Assembly (NCBI GenBank): GCA_027494165.1
Contig: JAOSJM010000006.1
Location: forward strand, 62,001-126,000
DNA length: 64,000 nucleotides
From: Acidimicrobiia bacterium
Lineage (GTDB): Bacteria; Actinomycetota; Acidimicrobiia; IMCC26256; JAOSJM01
Reading direction: 5' to 3'
The notes beneath the pieces are model-generated. The model saw nothing but the letters and a program-made list of their open reading frames with translations, was not told the origin of the DNA and did not search any database. The position numbers were made by a program, and so were the translations under genes. The first letter of the stretch is position 1. Each line of letters starts with the position of its first letter. Below, one piece after another: positions 8,577-17,089 of the stretch.

Positions 8577-10892
8577 ATGGAACCCGTGACCCCGCCGGCG
8601 ACCCGCTGGACCGGGAGGGCCGTCGTCGACCTCGGGATCCGCCACCCCCGGGTCGTCGTGGCGGTCGTCGTCGGGCTCTCGCTCGTGCTCGCCGCGCTCA
8701 CCCTGCGCATCGAGACCGACACCGACCCCGAGAACATGCTGCGCGACGACGAGCCGGTCCGGATCCTCAACGAGACCCTGCGCGAGGACTTCGGGACCGG
8801 CGACATGGTCGCGCTCGGGATCGTGGAGGAAGGCGGCGTCCTCACCCCCGAGATCCTCGGGGCGGCGGCGGTGCTGGTCGAGGACGTCTCCGCGCTCGAC
8901 GGGGTCGTGCCCGGGGGTGTTCAGCTTCGCCTCGGCCACCGAGGTCCCCGCCGCTCCGCTCGATCCCGAGGACGTCGAGGAGATCGCCCGGGCCGTCGAG
9001 GAGAACCCGCTGCTCGCCGACCGGGTCGTCAGCCCCGACGGCACGGCCCTCGGCGTGTTCGTGACGCTCGAGTCCAAGAGCGCCGCCGACGACGTCGCCG
9101 ACGCCATCGACCACCTCGTCGAGGACGACCCCGTGCTCTCCGGGACGGACCACCACCTCGCCGGCCTCCCGCTGGCCGAGGAGGAGTTCGGGGCCGACAT
9201 GTTCGTGCAGATGGCGTTGCTGGCCCCGCTGGCCGGGCTCCTGATCTTCCTGCTGATGCTCTACTTCTTCCGCAAGCTCACGCTCGTCCTGGCCGCGATG
9301 GCGGTGGCGATGGCCAGCGTGATCTGGACGATGGGCCTGCTCATCGGGACCGGGTTCGAGGTCCACATCATGAGCTCGATGATCCCGATCTTCCTGATGC
9401 CGATCGCCATCCTCGACAGCATCCACGTGCTCAGCGAGTTCTTCGACCGGTACCAGCACTTCCACGACCGGCGGGCCACGCTGCACGCCGTCTACCGGGA
9501 GCTGTTCCTCCCCCTCACCTACACCTCGCTGACGACCGCGGTCGCCTTCGCGTCCCTCATGCTCGCCCCCATCCCCCCGGTGCAGGTGTTCGGAGGCTTC
9601 GTCGCCCTCGGGGTCGTGGCCGCCTGGGCCCTCACGATGGTGTTCGTCCCCGCGTTCGTGATGCTGCTCGACGAGCAGCGACTCCGCCGGGTGCTCGCCG
9701 ACCCGGTCGAGAGCAGCAACCGGATCCTCACCGGTGGGCTGCACTGGGTCCGCCGCGTGACGACCCGCTTCCCTCGCCACGTCGCCGCGCTCTTCGTCGT
9801 GGTCGCCGCCGTCGCCGTCCCCGGGGTCCTGCGCATCACCGTGAACGACAACCCGGTCCGGTGGTTCAAGTCCGGGGTCGGCGTCCGCGAGGCGACCGAG
9901 CACCTCAACGAGCGGTTCCCCGGCACCTACAACGCCAGCTTCGTCCTCGAGGCCGACGGACCGGGACGGCTCACCGACCCGGCCACCGTGGCCGCGGTCG
10001 CCGACCTCCAGGAGCGCTGGGACGCCATCGAGGTCGTCGGGAAGACCACCTCCTACGTCGACGTCGTCGACGTCGCGGCGCCGGGCGCGTCGACGAGCGC
10101 CGAGGTCGAGGAGGCGCTCGAGGCCGCCGAGGCCGAGCCCCGGGGGCAGCTCGTCGCCAGCCTGGTCACCGCCGACCGGCAGCGGGCCAACGTCCAGGTC
10201 CTGCTGAGCAACGGGGACAACCGGTCGATGCAGCAGGTCGTCGACGCGACCGACGAGCACCTCGCCGCGCAGCCCCTCCCCTCCGGGATCCGCGCCGAGT
10301 GGGCCGGCGAGACGTACCTCAACCTCGTGTGGCAGGACAAGATGGTCACCGGGATGGTCGAGGCCTTCCTCGGGACCCTGGCCGTCATCCTCGTGCTGAT
10401 GCTCCTGCTGTTCCGCTCCCTGCGCTGGGCGGTCCTGGCGATGGTGCCGGTGATCGGGGCCATCCTCGTCGTCTACGGCGTCGCCGGCTGGATCGGCAAG
10501 GACTACGACATGCCCATGGCGGTGCTCTCGGCGCTCGTCCTCGGCATCGGGGTGGACTTCGGCATCCACTTCGTGCAGCGCTACCGCGAGCTCCACGCGG
10601 AGCACGGGTCGCCCGAGGTCGCCCTGCGGGAGTACTTCGAGGAGCCGGCCCGGGCCCTGACCCGCAACGCCGTGATCATCGCGGTGGGCTTCCTCCCGCT
10701 GTTCGCCTCCTCCCTGGTCCCCTATCTGATCGTCGGGACCTTCCTCGCCTCGCTGATGATCCTGAGCTGGGGCGCCACCCTCGTGCTGCTCCCTCGCTCG
10801 TGCTCGTCACGTCGCGACCCGTGGACACCGGGCCGGACGCGCGGACGCCCTCGACGCCGGTCGCCCCGGACCCTGCCCGCAGCGACGGGTAG
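8577..10892 (+). CDS. MMPL/RND-superfamily transporter; two frameshifts
   Basis: An integral membrane exporter of about 770 residues with the two-halves RND plan. One N-terminal TM segment (VVVAVVVGLSLVLAALTL) is followed by a large external loop and a bundle starting MALLAPLAGLLIFLLMLYFF. A second loop and bundle carry the MMPL hallmark VLGIGVDFGIHFVQRYRE. The frame breaks at a five-G run near 8912 and at a short C run near 10795; correction gives a C-terminus VTSRPVDTGPDARTP ending at 10892. ATG 8577 has AGGAG seven bases upstream; ATG 8571 is possible. It is divergent from the sulfur operon and shares its operator region. Substrate unknown (lipid or hopanoid export is typical). Confidence 0.85.
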   Translation: MEPVTPPATRWTGRAVVDLGIRHPRVVVAVVVGLSLVLAALTLRIETDTDPENMLRDDEPVRILNETLREDFGTGDMVALGIVEEGGVLTPEILGAAAVLVEDVSALDGVVPGGVQLRLGHRGPRRSARSRGRRGDRPGRRGEPAARRPGRQPRRHGPRRVRDARVQERRRRRRRRHRPPRRGRPRALRDGPPPRRPPAGRGGVRGRHVRADGVAGPAGRAPDLPADALLLPQAHARPGRDGGGDGQRDLDDGPAHRDRVRGPHHELDDPDLPDADRHPRQHPRAQRVLRPVPALPRPAGHAARRLPGAVPPPHLHLADDRGRLRVPHARPHPPGAGVRRLRRPRGRGRLGPHDGVRPRVRDAARRAATPPGARRPGREQQPDPHRWAALGPPRDDPLPSPRRRALRRGRRRRRPRGPAHHRERQPGPVVQVRGRRPRGDRAPQRAVPRHLQRQLRPRGRRTGTAHRPGHRGRGRRPPGALGRHRGRREDHLLRRRRRRRGAGRVDERRGRGGARGRRGRAPGAARRQPGHRRPAAGQRPGPAEQRGQPVDAAGRRRDRRAPRRAAPPLRDPRRVGRRDVPQPRVAGQDGHRDGRGLPRDPGRHPRADAPAVPLPALGGPGDGAGDRGHPRRLRRRRLDRQGLRHAHGGALGARPRHRGGLRHPLRAALPRAPRGARVARGRPAGVLRGAGPGPDPQRRDHRGGLPPAVRLLPGPLSDRRDLPRLADDPELGRHPRAAPSLVLVTSRPVDTGPDARTPSTPVAPDPARSDG

Positions 10893-10903
10893 CCTCGCCG
10901 GCG

Positions 10904-11530
10904 ATGGAGCTGCTCCTCGTCCGCCACGCCGAGCCGGTCCGGGTCGAGCCCGGCGGCGGCGCGCCCGCCGACCCCGGGCTCACCGAGCTGGGCCACGAGC
11001 AGGCCCGGCGGCTCGCCGCCTGGCTGGTCCACGAGCGGATCGACCACGTGGTCACCAGCCCCCTGCGCCGGTCCCGCGAGACGGCGGCCCCGGTCGCGGC
11101 GGCCCACGGCCTGGAGCCCGAGGTGGTCGAGGGCCTCACCGAGTACGACGCCAGGGCCGACTTCTACATCCCGATCGAGGAGCTGCGCCGGACCCGCGAC
11201 GACCGCTGGACCGCCATGCTCGAGGGGCGCTGGGAGGTCTTCGGGGGCAGCGACCCCGAGTCGTTCCGTCGGCGGGTGGTGCCGGCGGTCGAGGAGCTGG
11301 TGGAGCGCTTCCCCGGCGGGCGGGTGGCGGTGGTGTGCCACGGCGGGGTGATCAACGTGTACGCGGCCCACGTGCTCGACCTCGACCGGTTCCTGTGGTT
11401 CGAGCCGGCCTACACGTCGGTGACCCGGATCGTCGCCTCCCGTTCGGGGCCCCGGTCCCTGGCCAGCCTGAACGAGACCGGTCACCTCCTCGGCGACCGC
11501 GACGAGCAGCGGGCGGTGGAGTCGCGATGA
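10904..11530 (+). CDS. Histidine phosphatase family protein
   Basis: A 208-residue phosphoglycerate-mutase-like phosphatase. The catalytic motif is LLLVRHAEP near the start, the second Arg lies in TSPLRRSRETA, and the second catalytic His is in VVCHGGVIN. Members dephosphorylate small metabolites through a phosphohistidine. The gene begins 11 bp after the MMPL gene and its stop overlaps the ATG of the following crotonase (ATGA), so it belongs to an operon. Intact; substrate unknown. Confidence 0.9.
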   Translation: MELLLVRHAEPVRVEPGGGAPADPGLTELGHEQARRLAAWLVHERIDHVVTSPLRRSRETAAPVAAAHGLEPEVVEGLTEYDARADFYIPIEELRRTRDDRWTAMLEGRWEVFGGSDPESFRRRVVPAVEELVERFPGGRVAVVCHGGVINVYAAHVLDLDRFLWFEPAYTSVTRIVASRSGPRSLASLNETGHLLGDRDEQRAVESR

Positions 11531-12294
11531 CCGTCCGGACCGAGCGGGACGGCCCGGTCCTGGTCGTCACCATCGACCGGCCGGAGGTCCGCAACGCGGT
11601 CGACGCCCCGACGGCCGCCGCCCTGACCGAGGCCTTCCGGTCCTTCGACGCCGACGACGCGCTCGCGGTCGCCGTCCTCACCGGAGCCGGGGGCACCTTC
11701 TGCGCCGGCGCCGACCTCGAGGCGGTCGCCGACGGCCGCGGGAACCGGGTGGCGGCGGACGGCGACGGCCCCATGGGGCCGACCCGGATGCTGCTCGGGA
11801 AGCCGGTCGTCGCGGCGGTCGAGGGGCACGCGGTGGCCGGCGGCCTGGAGCTGGCCGTCTGGTGCGACCTGCGGGTCGCCGCGCGCGATGCCGTCTTCGG
11901 CGTCTTCTGCCGCCGGTTCGGCGTCCCGCTCATCGACGGCGGCACGGTCCGGCTCCCCCGCCTGATCGGCCACAGCCACGCCCTCGACCTGATCCTCACC
12001 GGCCGGGGGTCTCCGGAGACGAAGCGCTGCAGATGGGGCTGGCCAACCGCCTCGCCGAGCCGGGCCGGGCGCTCGCCGAGGCCCTGCGCCTGGCCCACGA
12101 CCTGAGCCGCCTCCCGCAGCGCTGCATGCGGGAGGACCGCCTCTCGACCTACGAACAGTGGGCGCTGCCGCTCGACGAGGCGATCGCCGGCGAGCTGGGC
12201 CACGGCCTCGCGACCCTGGCGTCGGGCGAGACCGCCGCGGGCGCGGCCCGCTTCGCCGGCGGGGGAGGGTCGGGGCGGCCGACCCCTCGCCTGA
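11527..12294 (+). CDS. Enoyl-CoA hydratase/isomerase (crotonase) family protein; two frameshifts
   Basis: A crotonase of about 255 residues. The CoA-binding turn is NRPEVRNAVD-like (DRPEVRNAVDA), the first oxyanion-hole strand is TFCAGADLEAV, and the second is AVAGGLELAVWCDLRVA. It probably hydrates or isomerises an acyl-CoA in fatty-acid or related catabolism. The frame breaks in a five-G run near 12010 (then SGDEALQMGLANRLAEPGRA) and in a G run near 12265. With the second break corrected the protein ends GRGGRPLA at TGA 12292-12294, the usual crotonase length. Start ATG overlaps the preceding stop. Confidence 0.85.
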
Positions 12295-12351
12295 GCGCTG
12301 GGCCGGGCCGGCGGCGACGTCCCCGGCGTGTGCGTTCCCACGATCCCGCGT

Positions 12352-12396
12352 CTCGGGTGCCGATACCCCCGCTCAGCGACGGTAAAGACACCCGAG
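12352..12396. repeat. 45-bp palindromic element, copy 1
   Basis: Left arm CTCGGGTGCCGATACC, 13-bp centre CCCGCTCAGCGAC, right arm GGTAAAGACACCCGAG. It lies 57 bp after the crotonase stop. The outer 8 bp pair perfectly; the middle of the arms does not. Confidence 0.85.
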
Positions 12397-12407
12397 AGGC
12401 ACGATTG

Positions 12408-12451
12408 GATACCTGACGCTCCCGATACCTGACGTTCACCGTGACCGGTGA
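12408..12451. promoter_or_regulatory. Tandem 16-bp repeat and dyad upstream of citrate synthase
   Basis: GATACCTGACG followed by five bases occurs twice head to tail (12408-12423 and 12424-12439). It runs into the dyad TCACCG-TGAC-CGGTGA (12436-12451), about 60 bp before the citrate synthase ATG. This looks like a promoter-proximal regulator site; no regulator is identified. Confidence 0.35.
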
Positions 12452-12511
12452 GAAGCGCGGGAGGCGGCGCCGTAGACTCCCGCGGGAGCGTCCGCGGACG
12501 AGGGAGCGCAC

Positions 12512-14062
12512 ATGGCTGCAGCCGACGGCGTCGCATCACGGACCGTCGCCTCGATCATGAGCCAGCCGGTCGTCACCGCCGCTCCCGGCGAGACCATCGC
12601 CGAGGCGGCCGGGCGGATGCGCGAGCTCCGGGTCGGTTCGGTGGTCGTGGTCGACGGCGGCGGCCTGGCGATCGGGATCCTCACCGAGCGGGACCTCGTG
12701 AAGATCGCGGCGGCCGGGGCCACCACCGGTGATGACCGGGTCGAGACGTGGATGACGCCCGACCCCGACTCGGTGGCCCCCGACGAGACCGTCGACAGCG
12801 CGTTCGACAGCCTCTCCGAGCGCGGCTACCGGCACATCCCCGTGGTCGACGATGGGAAGCTCGTGGGGATCGTGTCGATGCGCGACCTCATGAGGATCGC
12901 CCAGCTCCAGCCGGCCGCCTCGCTCGCCCACGAGGTCCCGCGGGGGCTCGAGGGGGTGGTGGTGGCCGAGACCTCCATCGGCCACGTCCGGGGGCTCGAG
13001 GGCTTCTACCACTACCGCCAGTACGACGCGGTGGAGCTCGCCGAGAAGCGGACCCTCGAAGACGTCTGGTACCTGCTCGTCGAGGGCGAGCTCCCGACCC
13101 TCGCCCAACGCGCCCGGTTCCTCGAGGAGGTCGCGCCCCTGCGGGAGGTGCCCGAGGACGTGAAGGCGCTCCTCCCCCGGGTCGCCCGGCTGAACCCGCA
13201 GGCCCCTCCCCTCGACATGCTGCGGACGACGTACTCGCTGATGGCGACGTCGCTCGGGTTCCCCCCGTCGATGGACGTCCCCGCCGACACCCTCAGGTCC
13301 CAGGCCCTGCGCACCTGCGCGGTCGTGCCGACCCTGCTCACGGCCCTGTACCGGCTCCAGCGGGGCCTCGAGCCCGTCGACCCCCGTCCCGACCTGCCCT
13401 ACGCCGCCAACTACCTCCAGATGGTGTTCGGGGAGGAGCGTCCCGCCGACCAGGTCCGCGCGGTGGAGCAGTACCTCATCTCGACCATCGACCACGGCTT
13501 CAACGCGTCCACCTTCACCGCCCGGGTGATCACCAGCACCGGCGCCGACCTCGGCTCCGCGGTCGTGGGCGCGATCGGGGCCCTGTCGGGGCCGCTCCAC
13601 GGCGGGGCCCCGAGCCGGGCCCTCGCCATGCTCGACGAGATCGGCACGCCCGAACGGGCCGAGCCGTGGCTGCGCGACGCGGTGGCGCGGGGCGAGCGCC
13701 TCATGGGCTTCGGGCACCGTGTGTACAAGACCGACGACCCCCGGTCGGTGATGCTGCGCGGCGTCGCCGAGCGGCTCGGCGGCCCGAAGATGGAGCTGGC
13801 CCGCGAGATCGAGACCACCGCGGTGCGGGTGCTGGCGGAGCTCAAGCCAGGGCGCAAGCTCTACACGAACGTCGAGTTCTACGCCGCGATCGTGATGGAC
13901 GCCTGCGGGCTGCCCCGGGAGATGTTCACCCCGACGTTCGCGTCGAGCCGGGTCATCGGCTGGACGAGCCACGTACTCGAGCAGGCCGCCGACAACCGGC
14001 TCATCCGCCCCTCGGCCCGCTACGTGGGCCCGCCCCCACCCCAGCCGGTCCCCGCGGCCTGA
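12512..14062 (+). CDS. Citrate synthase with an N-terminal CBS-domain pair
   Basis: An intact 516-residue fusion. Residues 10-135 are two CBS repeats (SIMSQPVVTAAPGETIAEAA and TWMTPDPDSVAPDETVDSAF, each ending in an IGIL/GIVS strand and RDL). Residues 150-505 are a type II-like citrate synthase with the catalytic His residues in TIDHGFNAST and MGFGHRVYKTDDPR. The third catalytic position reads NVEFYAA, with Glu where many citrate synthases have Asp. The enzyme condenses acetyl-CoA (or propionyl-CoA) with oxaloacetate. CBS pairs bind adenylates, so direct control by energy charge is likely. A 2-methylcitrate synthase role is the alternative. Confidence 0.93.
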   Translation: MAAADGVASRTVASIMSQPVVTAAPGETIAEAAGRMRELRVGSVVVVDGGGLAIGILTERDLVKIAAAGATTGDDRVETWMTPDPDSVAPDETVDSAFDSLSERGYRHIPVVDDGKLVGIVSMRDLMRIAQLQPAASLAHEVPRGLEGVVVAETSIGHVRGLEGFYHYRQYDAVELAEKRTLEDVWYLLVEGELPTLAQRARFLEEVAPLREVPEDVKALLPRVARLNPQAPPLDMLRTTYSLMATSLGFPPSMDVPADTLRSQALRTCAVVPTLLTALYRLQRGLEPVDPRPDLPYAANYLQMVFGEERPADQVRAVEQYLISTIDHGFNASTFTARVITSTGADLGSAVVGAIGALSGPLHGGAPSRALAMLDEIGTPERAEPWLRDAVARGERLMGFGHRVYKTDDPRSVMLRGVAERLGGPKMELAREIETTAVRVLAELKPGRKLYTNVEFYAAIVMDACGLPREMFTPTFASSRVIGWTSHVLEQAADNRLIRPSARYVGPPPPQPVPAA

Positions 14063-14404
14063 CCTGCGAAGACGCGGGCGTGCCTGCGATCGAGAGGGTG
14101 ACCTGATCGCCGGTCCACCGGCACACCGTCAGTAGGGGGAACCGGCCCACGAGAGGTCGTCCCGGCCGCTCGTCGCGAGACACCGTCAGAACGGCACGAT
14201 GGTGGTGAGCAGTCCCGTCGCGCAGCGCGACCAGCGAGTTTCGGCTCCGTTCCGGCTCCCGGGCCTCGAGGCGCATCGCCCCGTCGTGGGTCGGAGGTTC
14301 GATCGTCGCGACGTGGCGATCGGGGAACTGCGAGCCCCCCGACATCGTGTCCGTCGACCAGGCGGCTCGCGGGTCGGGCCGAACGTGCCCGGAGAGCGAC
14401 CACG
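14063..14404. other. 342-bp stretch with no supportable gene
   Basis: Between citrate synthase and tRNA-Leu I see no frame with a credible start, ribosome site and protein-like composition. A short minus-strand reading (about 14200-14345, SQFPDRHVATIEPP onwards) changes frame and could be a decayed remnant. No palindromic element of either family is present. Confidence 0.5.
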
Positions 14405-14487
14405 TGCCCGGGGAGGGAGTCGAACCCCCACGCCCTCGCGGGCCGGCGGGTTTAAGCCGCCTGCGTCTACCGTTCCGCCACCCGGGC
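14405..14487 (-). tRNA. tRNA-Leu (anticodon TAA)
   Basis: On the minus strand the 7-bp acceptor GCCCGGG/CCCGGGC closes an 83-nt class II tRNA. The anticodon stem-loop is GGCGG-CTTAAAC-CCGCC, which places TAA in the loop. A long variable arm (GGCCCGCGAGGGCG region) and a T arm GGGGGTTCGACTCCC follow. The discriminator is A, and the CCA end is not encoded. Confidence 0.93.
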
Positions 14488-14530
14488 CTGCGGGAAGGCT
14501 ACGGCGCGCCACGACCCCCGGGCGCCCCGG

Positions 14531-14851
14531 TCAGGCGGCCTCGGGCCGCGCACCGTCGCCGGTGGTGGCGGCGACCTCCCGCAGCGAGGCGCGGAGTCGG
14601 GCCGCGGCCTCGCCGGTGAGCCGGTTGGCCACGACGATCCCCTCGACCATGTCGTCGACCACCGCGTCGAACGGGCGGCCCCGGAGCTGGACGGACACCA
14701 CGGCGCCCCCGGGGTGGCGGCGGATCGTGCGCGGCGTGCCCGGGAGCCGGGGCGGGCTCCGGAACGCCGGGACCGCCAGGCCGCTGGCGCGCGCCGCGGC
14801 CCCCAGCAGGCGGGCCGCTCGGGCGAAGCGCAACGCGGGGAAGGCGTCCAC
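14531..14851 (-). CDS. Hypothetical protein, 106 residues
   Basis: I do not recognise this protein. It is basic at the N-terminus (FARAARLLGAAARASGLAVPAF), has a central strand-rich part (VVSVQLRGRPFDAVVDDMVEGIVVANRL) and ends in a helix (LTGEAAARLRASLREVAA). The GTG at 14851 gives the most protein-like composition, but no strong ribosome site precedes it. It lies between tRNA-Leu and the divergently transcribed DUF72 gene. Confidence 0.5.
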   Translation of the reverse strand: MDAFPALRFARAARLLGAAARASGLAVPAFRSPPRLPGTPRTIRRHPGGAVVSVQLRGRPFDAVVDDMVEGIVVANRLTGEAAARLRASLREVAATTGDGARPEAA

Positions 14852-14926
14852 GGCGCGAGCATCCCACGGAGGTGCGACAGTTACCGGGGGGCCGCTCGGT
14901 CGGCCCCGGGGAGGCGAAGGAGTCGG

Positions 14927-15724
14927 ATGGCGCTCCTCGTGGGCACGTCGGGCTGGCAGTACCGGGACTGGCGGGGCGCCTTCTACCCCCGGGACCTGGC
15001 CCAGGCCCACTGGCTCGGGCACTACGCGGACCGCTTCGCCGTCGTCGAGGTGAACAACACGTTCTACCGGCTCCCGGAGCGCTCGACCTTCGAGGACTGG
15101 GCGGCCGGGAGCCCCGACGACTTCGTCTTCGTGCTCAAGGCGAGCCGCTACCTCACCCACGTCAAGCGCCTGAAGGACCCGGCCGAGCCGGTCCGGCGCT
15201 TCGTGGACCACGCCGGGGGCCTCGGCCCGAAGCTGGGGCCGGTGCTCCTGCAGCTCCCGCCGACCCTCGAGGCCGAGCCCGGCCGGCTCCGGGACGCGCT
15301 CGACCGCTTCCCCCGGGACGTACGGGTCGCCGTGGAGCCCCGCCACGACTCGTGGTTCGTGAACGAGGTCCTCGAGGTGCTGGCCGACCACGACGCGGCG
15401 CTCTGCCTGGTCGACTGGCAGTACCGCCGTCCGCCGCTGCACCGGACCGCCCGCTGGGGCTACGTCCGGCTCCACGGCGGGCGGGCCCGGCCGGCGCCCT
15501 GCTACGGGAAGCGGGCCCTCACCTGGTGGGTCGAGCGCATCGCCGAGCGCTTCGACCCCGACGACGACGTCTTCGTCTTCTTCAACAACGACACCCACGC
15601 CTGTGCGGTCAGGGACGCCACGGTCCTCGCCCGCCTGGCGGCCCGCCACGGCCTCCGGCCCACCCGGACCCCCGCCCCGCGGGACGTCGAGGTGGGCGCC
15701 GCAGGGCTACCGTCGCCGCCGTGA
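14927..15724 (+). CDS. DUF72 family protein
   Basis: A 265-residue intact DUF72 (YecE-like) TIM-barrel protein. The family signature opens it (LLVGTSGWQYRDWRGAFYP), followed by VEVNNTFYRLPERSTFEDW, KASRYLTHVKRL, LLQLPPT and a C-terminal FVFFNNDTHACAV. The biochemical function is unknown. ATG 14927 is preceded by GAAGGAG. Its stop overlaps the GTG of the following MATE gene, so translation is probably coupled. Confidence 0.92.
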   Translation: MALLVGTSGWQYRDWRGAFYPRDLAQAHWLGHYADRFAVVEVNNTFYRLPERSTFEDWAAGSPDDFVFVLKASRYLTHVKRLKDPAEPVRRFVDHAGGLGPKLGPVLLQLPPTLEAEPGRLRDALDRFPRDVRVAVEPRHDSWFVNEVLEVLADHDAALCLVDWQYRRPPLHRTARWGYVRLHGGRARPAPCYGKRALTWWVERIAERFDPDDDVFVFFNNDTHACAVRDATVLARLAARHGLRPTRTPAPRDVEVGAAGLPSPP

Positions 15725-17067
15725 CCGTCCGCCTCGCGACGCTCCGGCGTCGCGATCCGCACGACCGCGAGATCCTCCGCCTCGCCGTACCCGCCCTCGG
15801 CGCGCTGGCCGCCGAGCCGCTCTACGTGCTGGTGGACACGGCGATCGTCGGCCGGCTGGGCACCGAGCCCCTCGCCGGTCTGGCCGTCGCGGGGATCGTG
15901 CTCACCTCGGCCTTCGCCATCTTCAACTTCCTCGCCTACACCACCACCGGCGCGGTGGCCCGCCAGGTCGGGGCCGGCGACCGGAGGGCCGCCGCCGAGC
16001 AGGGCATCGACGGGACCTGGCTCGCGGCCGGTCTGGGCGTGGCGCTCACCGTGCTGGGCCTCGCCGTGGCCCCGGCCGTCGTCTCGGCCATGGGCGCCTC
16101 GGCCGACGTGGCGCCCCACGCCCTCACGTACCTGCGCATCAGCCTCCTCGGGGCCCCGGCCATGCTCGTGATGCTCGCCGGCGCCGGCTACCTGCGGGGG
16201 CTCCAGGACACCCGCACGACCCTGCTCGTCGCCGTCGGTTCGAACGTCGCCAACCTCACCGTCGAGCTCGTGCTCGTCTACGGGCTCGACCTCGGCATCG
16301 CCGGCTCGGCCTGGTCGACGGTGATCGCACAGGTCGGGGGGGCCGCCGTGTACCTGGGCGTCCTCGGTCGCACGGCCCGGGCCGCCGGCGCGGCGACGCG
16401 ACCCCGGGCCGGCGGCGTCCGCAAGGCAGCCGTCGTGGGCGGGCAGCTCGTCGTCCGGACCGCGGCGCTGCTCGCGGCGCTCCTCACCGCCACCGCGGTC
16501 GCCTCGCGCATCGGGGACGACGCCGTGGCGGCCCACCAGATCGCCTTCCAGGTCTGGATCCTCCTCGCCATGTCGCTCGACGCCCTCGCCATCGCGGGCC
16601 AGGCGATGGTGGGCCGGCTGCTCGGTGCCGGCGACCCCGCCGAGGCGCGGGCGGCGGCACGCCGCATGGTCGAGCTCGGGCTGGCCCTCGGCGTCACCCT
16701 GGGGGCCGGGCTGGCCCTCGCCCGCCCGTGGCTGGCGCCCTTGTTCACCGAGGACCCCGACGTCCGCCACCTGGCGCTCGAGGTGCTGTGGGTCGTGGCC
16801 GCCCTCCAACCCCTCAACGCGGTCGTGTTCGTCCTCGACGGTGTCCTCATCGGCGCGGGTGACGCCCGCTACCTGGCCGGGGCGATGGTCGCGGCCGGCA
16901 TCGGTGTGTTCGTGCCCCTGGCCGTGGGCGTGCTCGAGCTGGGGGGTGGTCTGATGGCCCTCTGGGCGGCGCTCTGCCTGCTCATGGTGGCGAGGCTCGC
17001 CGGCAACGCCTGGAGGTTCGCGGGCGGGCGCTGGCTCGTCACCGGCGCCCTGGCCCCGGGAACGTGA
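15721..17067 (+). CDS. MATE family efflux transporter
   Basis: A 448-residue cytoplasmic-membrane protein with about 12 hydrophobic segments in two MATE halves. The first half has LAVPALGALAAEPLYVLVDTAIVGRLGTEPLAGLAVAG and the second has SLDALAIAGQAMVGRLLGAGD. DinF/DNA-damage-type MATE proteins export cationic compounds with Na+ or H+. GTG 15721 overlaps the DUF72 stop (GTGA). Intact. Substrate unknown. Confidence 0.92.
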   Translation: MTVRLATLRRRDPHDREILRLAVPALGALAAEPLYVLVDTAIVGRLGTEPLAGLAVAGIVLTSAFAIFNFLAYTTTGAVARQVGAGDRRAAAEQGIDGTWLAAGLGVALTVLGLAVAPAVVSAMGASADVAPHALTYLRISLLGAPAMLVMLAGAGYLRGLQDTRTTLLVAVGSNVANLTVELVLVYGLDLGIAGSAWSTVIAQVGGAAVYLGVLGRTARAAGAATRPRAGGVRKAAVVGGQLVVRTAALLAALLTATAVASRIGDDAVAAHQIAFQVWILLAMSLDALAIAGQAMVGRLLGAGDPAEARAAARRMVELGLALGVTLGAGLALARPWLAPLFTEDPDVRHLALEVLWVVAALQPLNAVVFVLDGVLIGAGDARYLAGAMVAAGIGVFVPLAVGVLELGGGLMALWAALCLLMVARLAGNAWRFAGGRWLVTGALAPGT

Positions 17068-17089
17068 GCCCGCGGAGTTCGGCGGCGGC

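Noticed and set aside
14199..15053. Plus-strand open frame across 14199-15053
   Set aside because: It runs through tRNA-Leu and the DUF72 start in the wrong frame.
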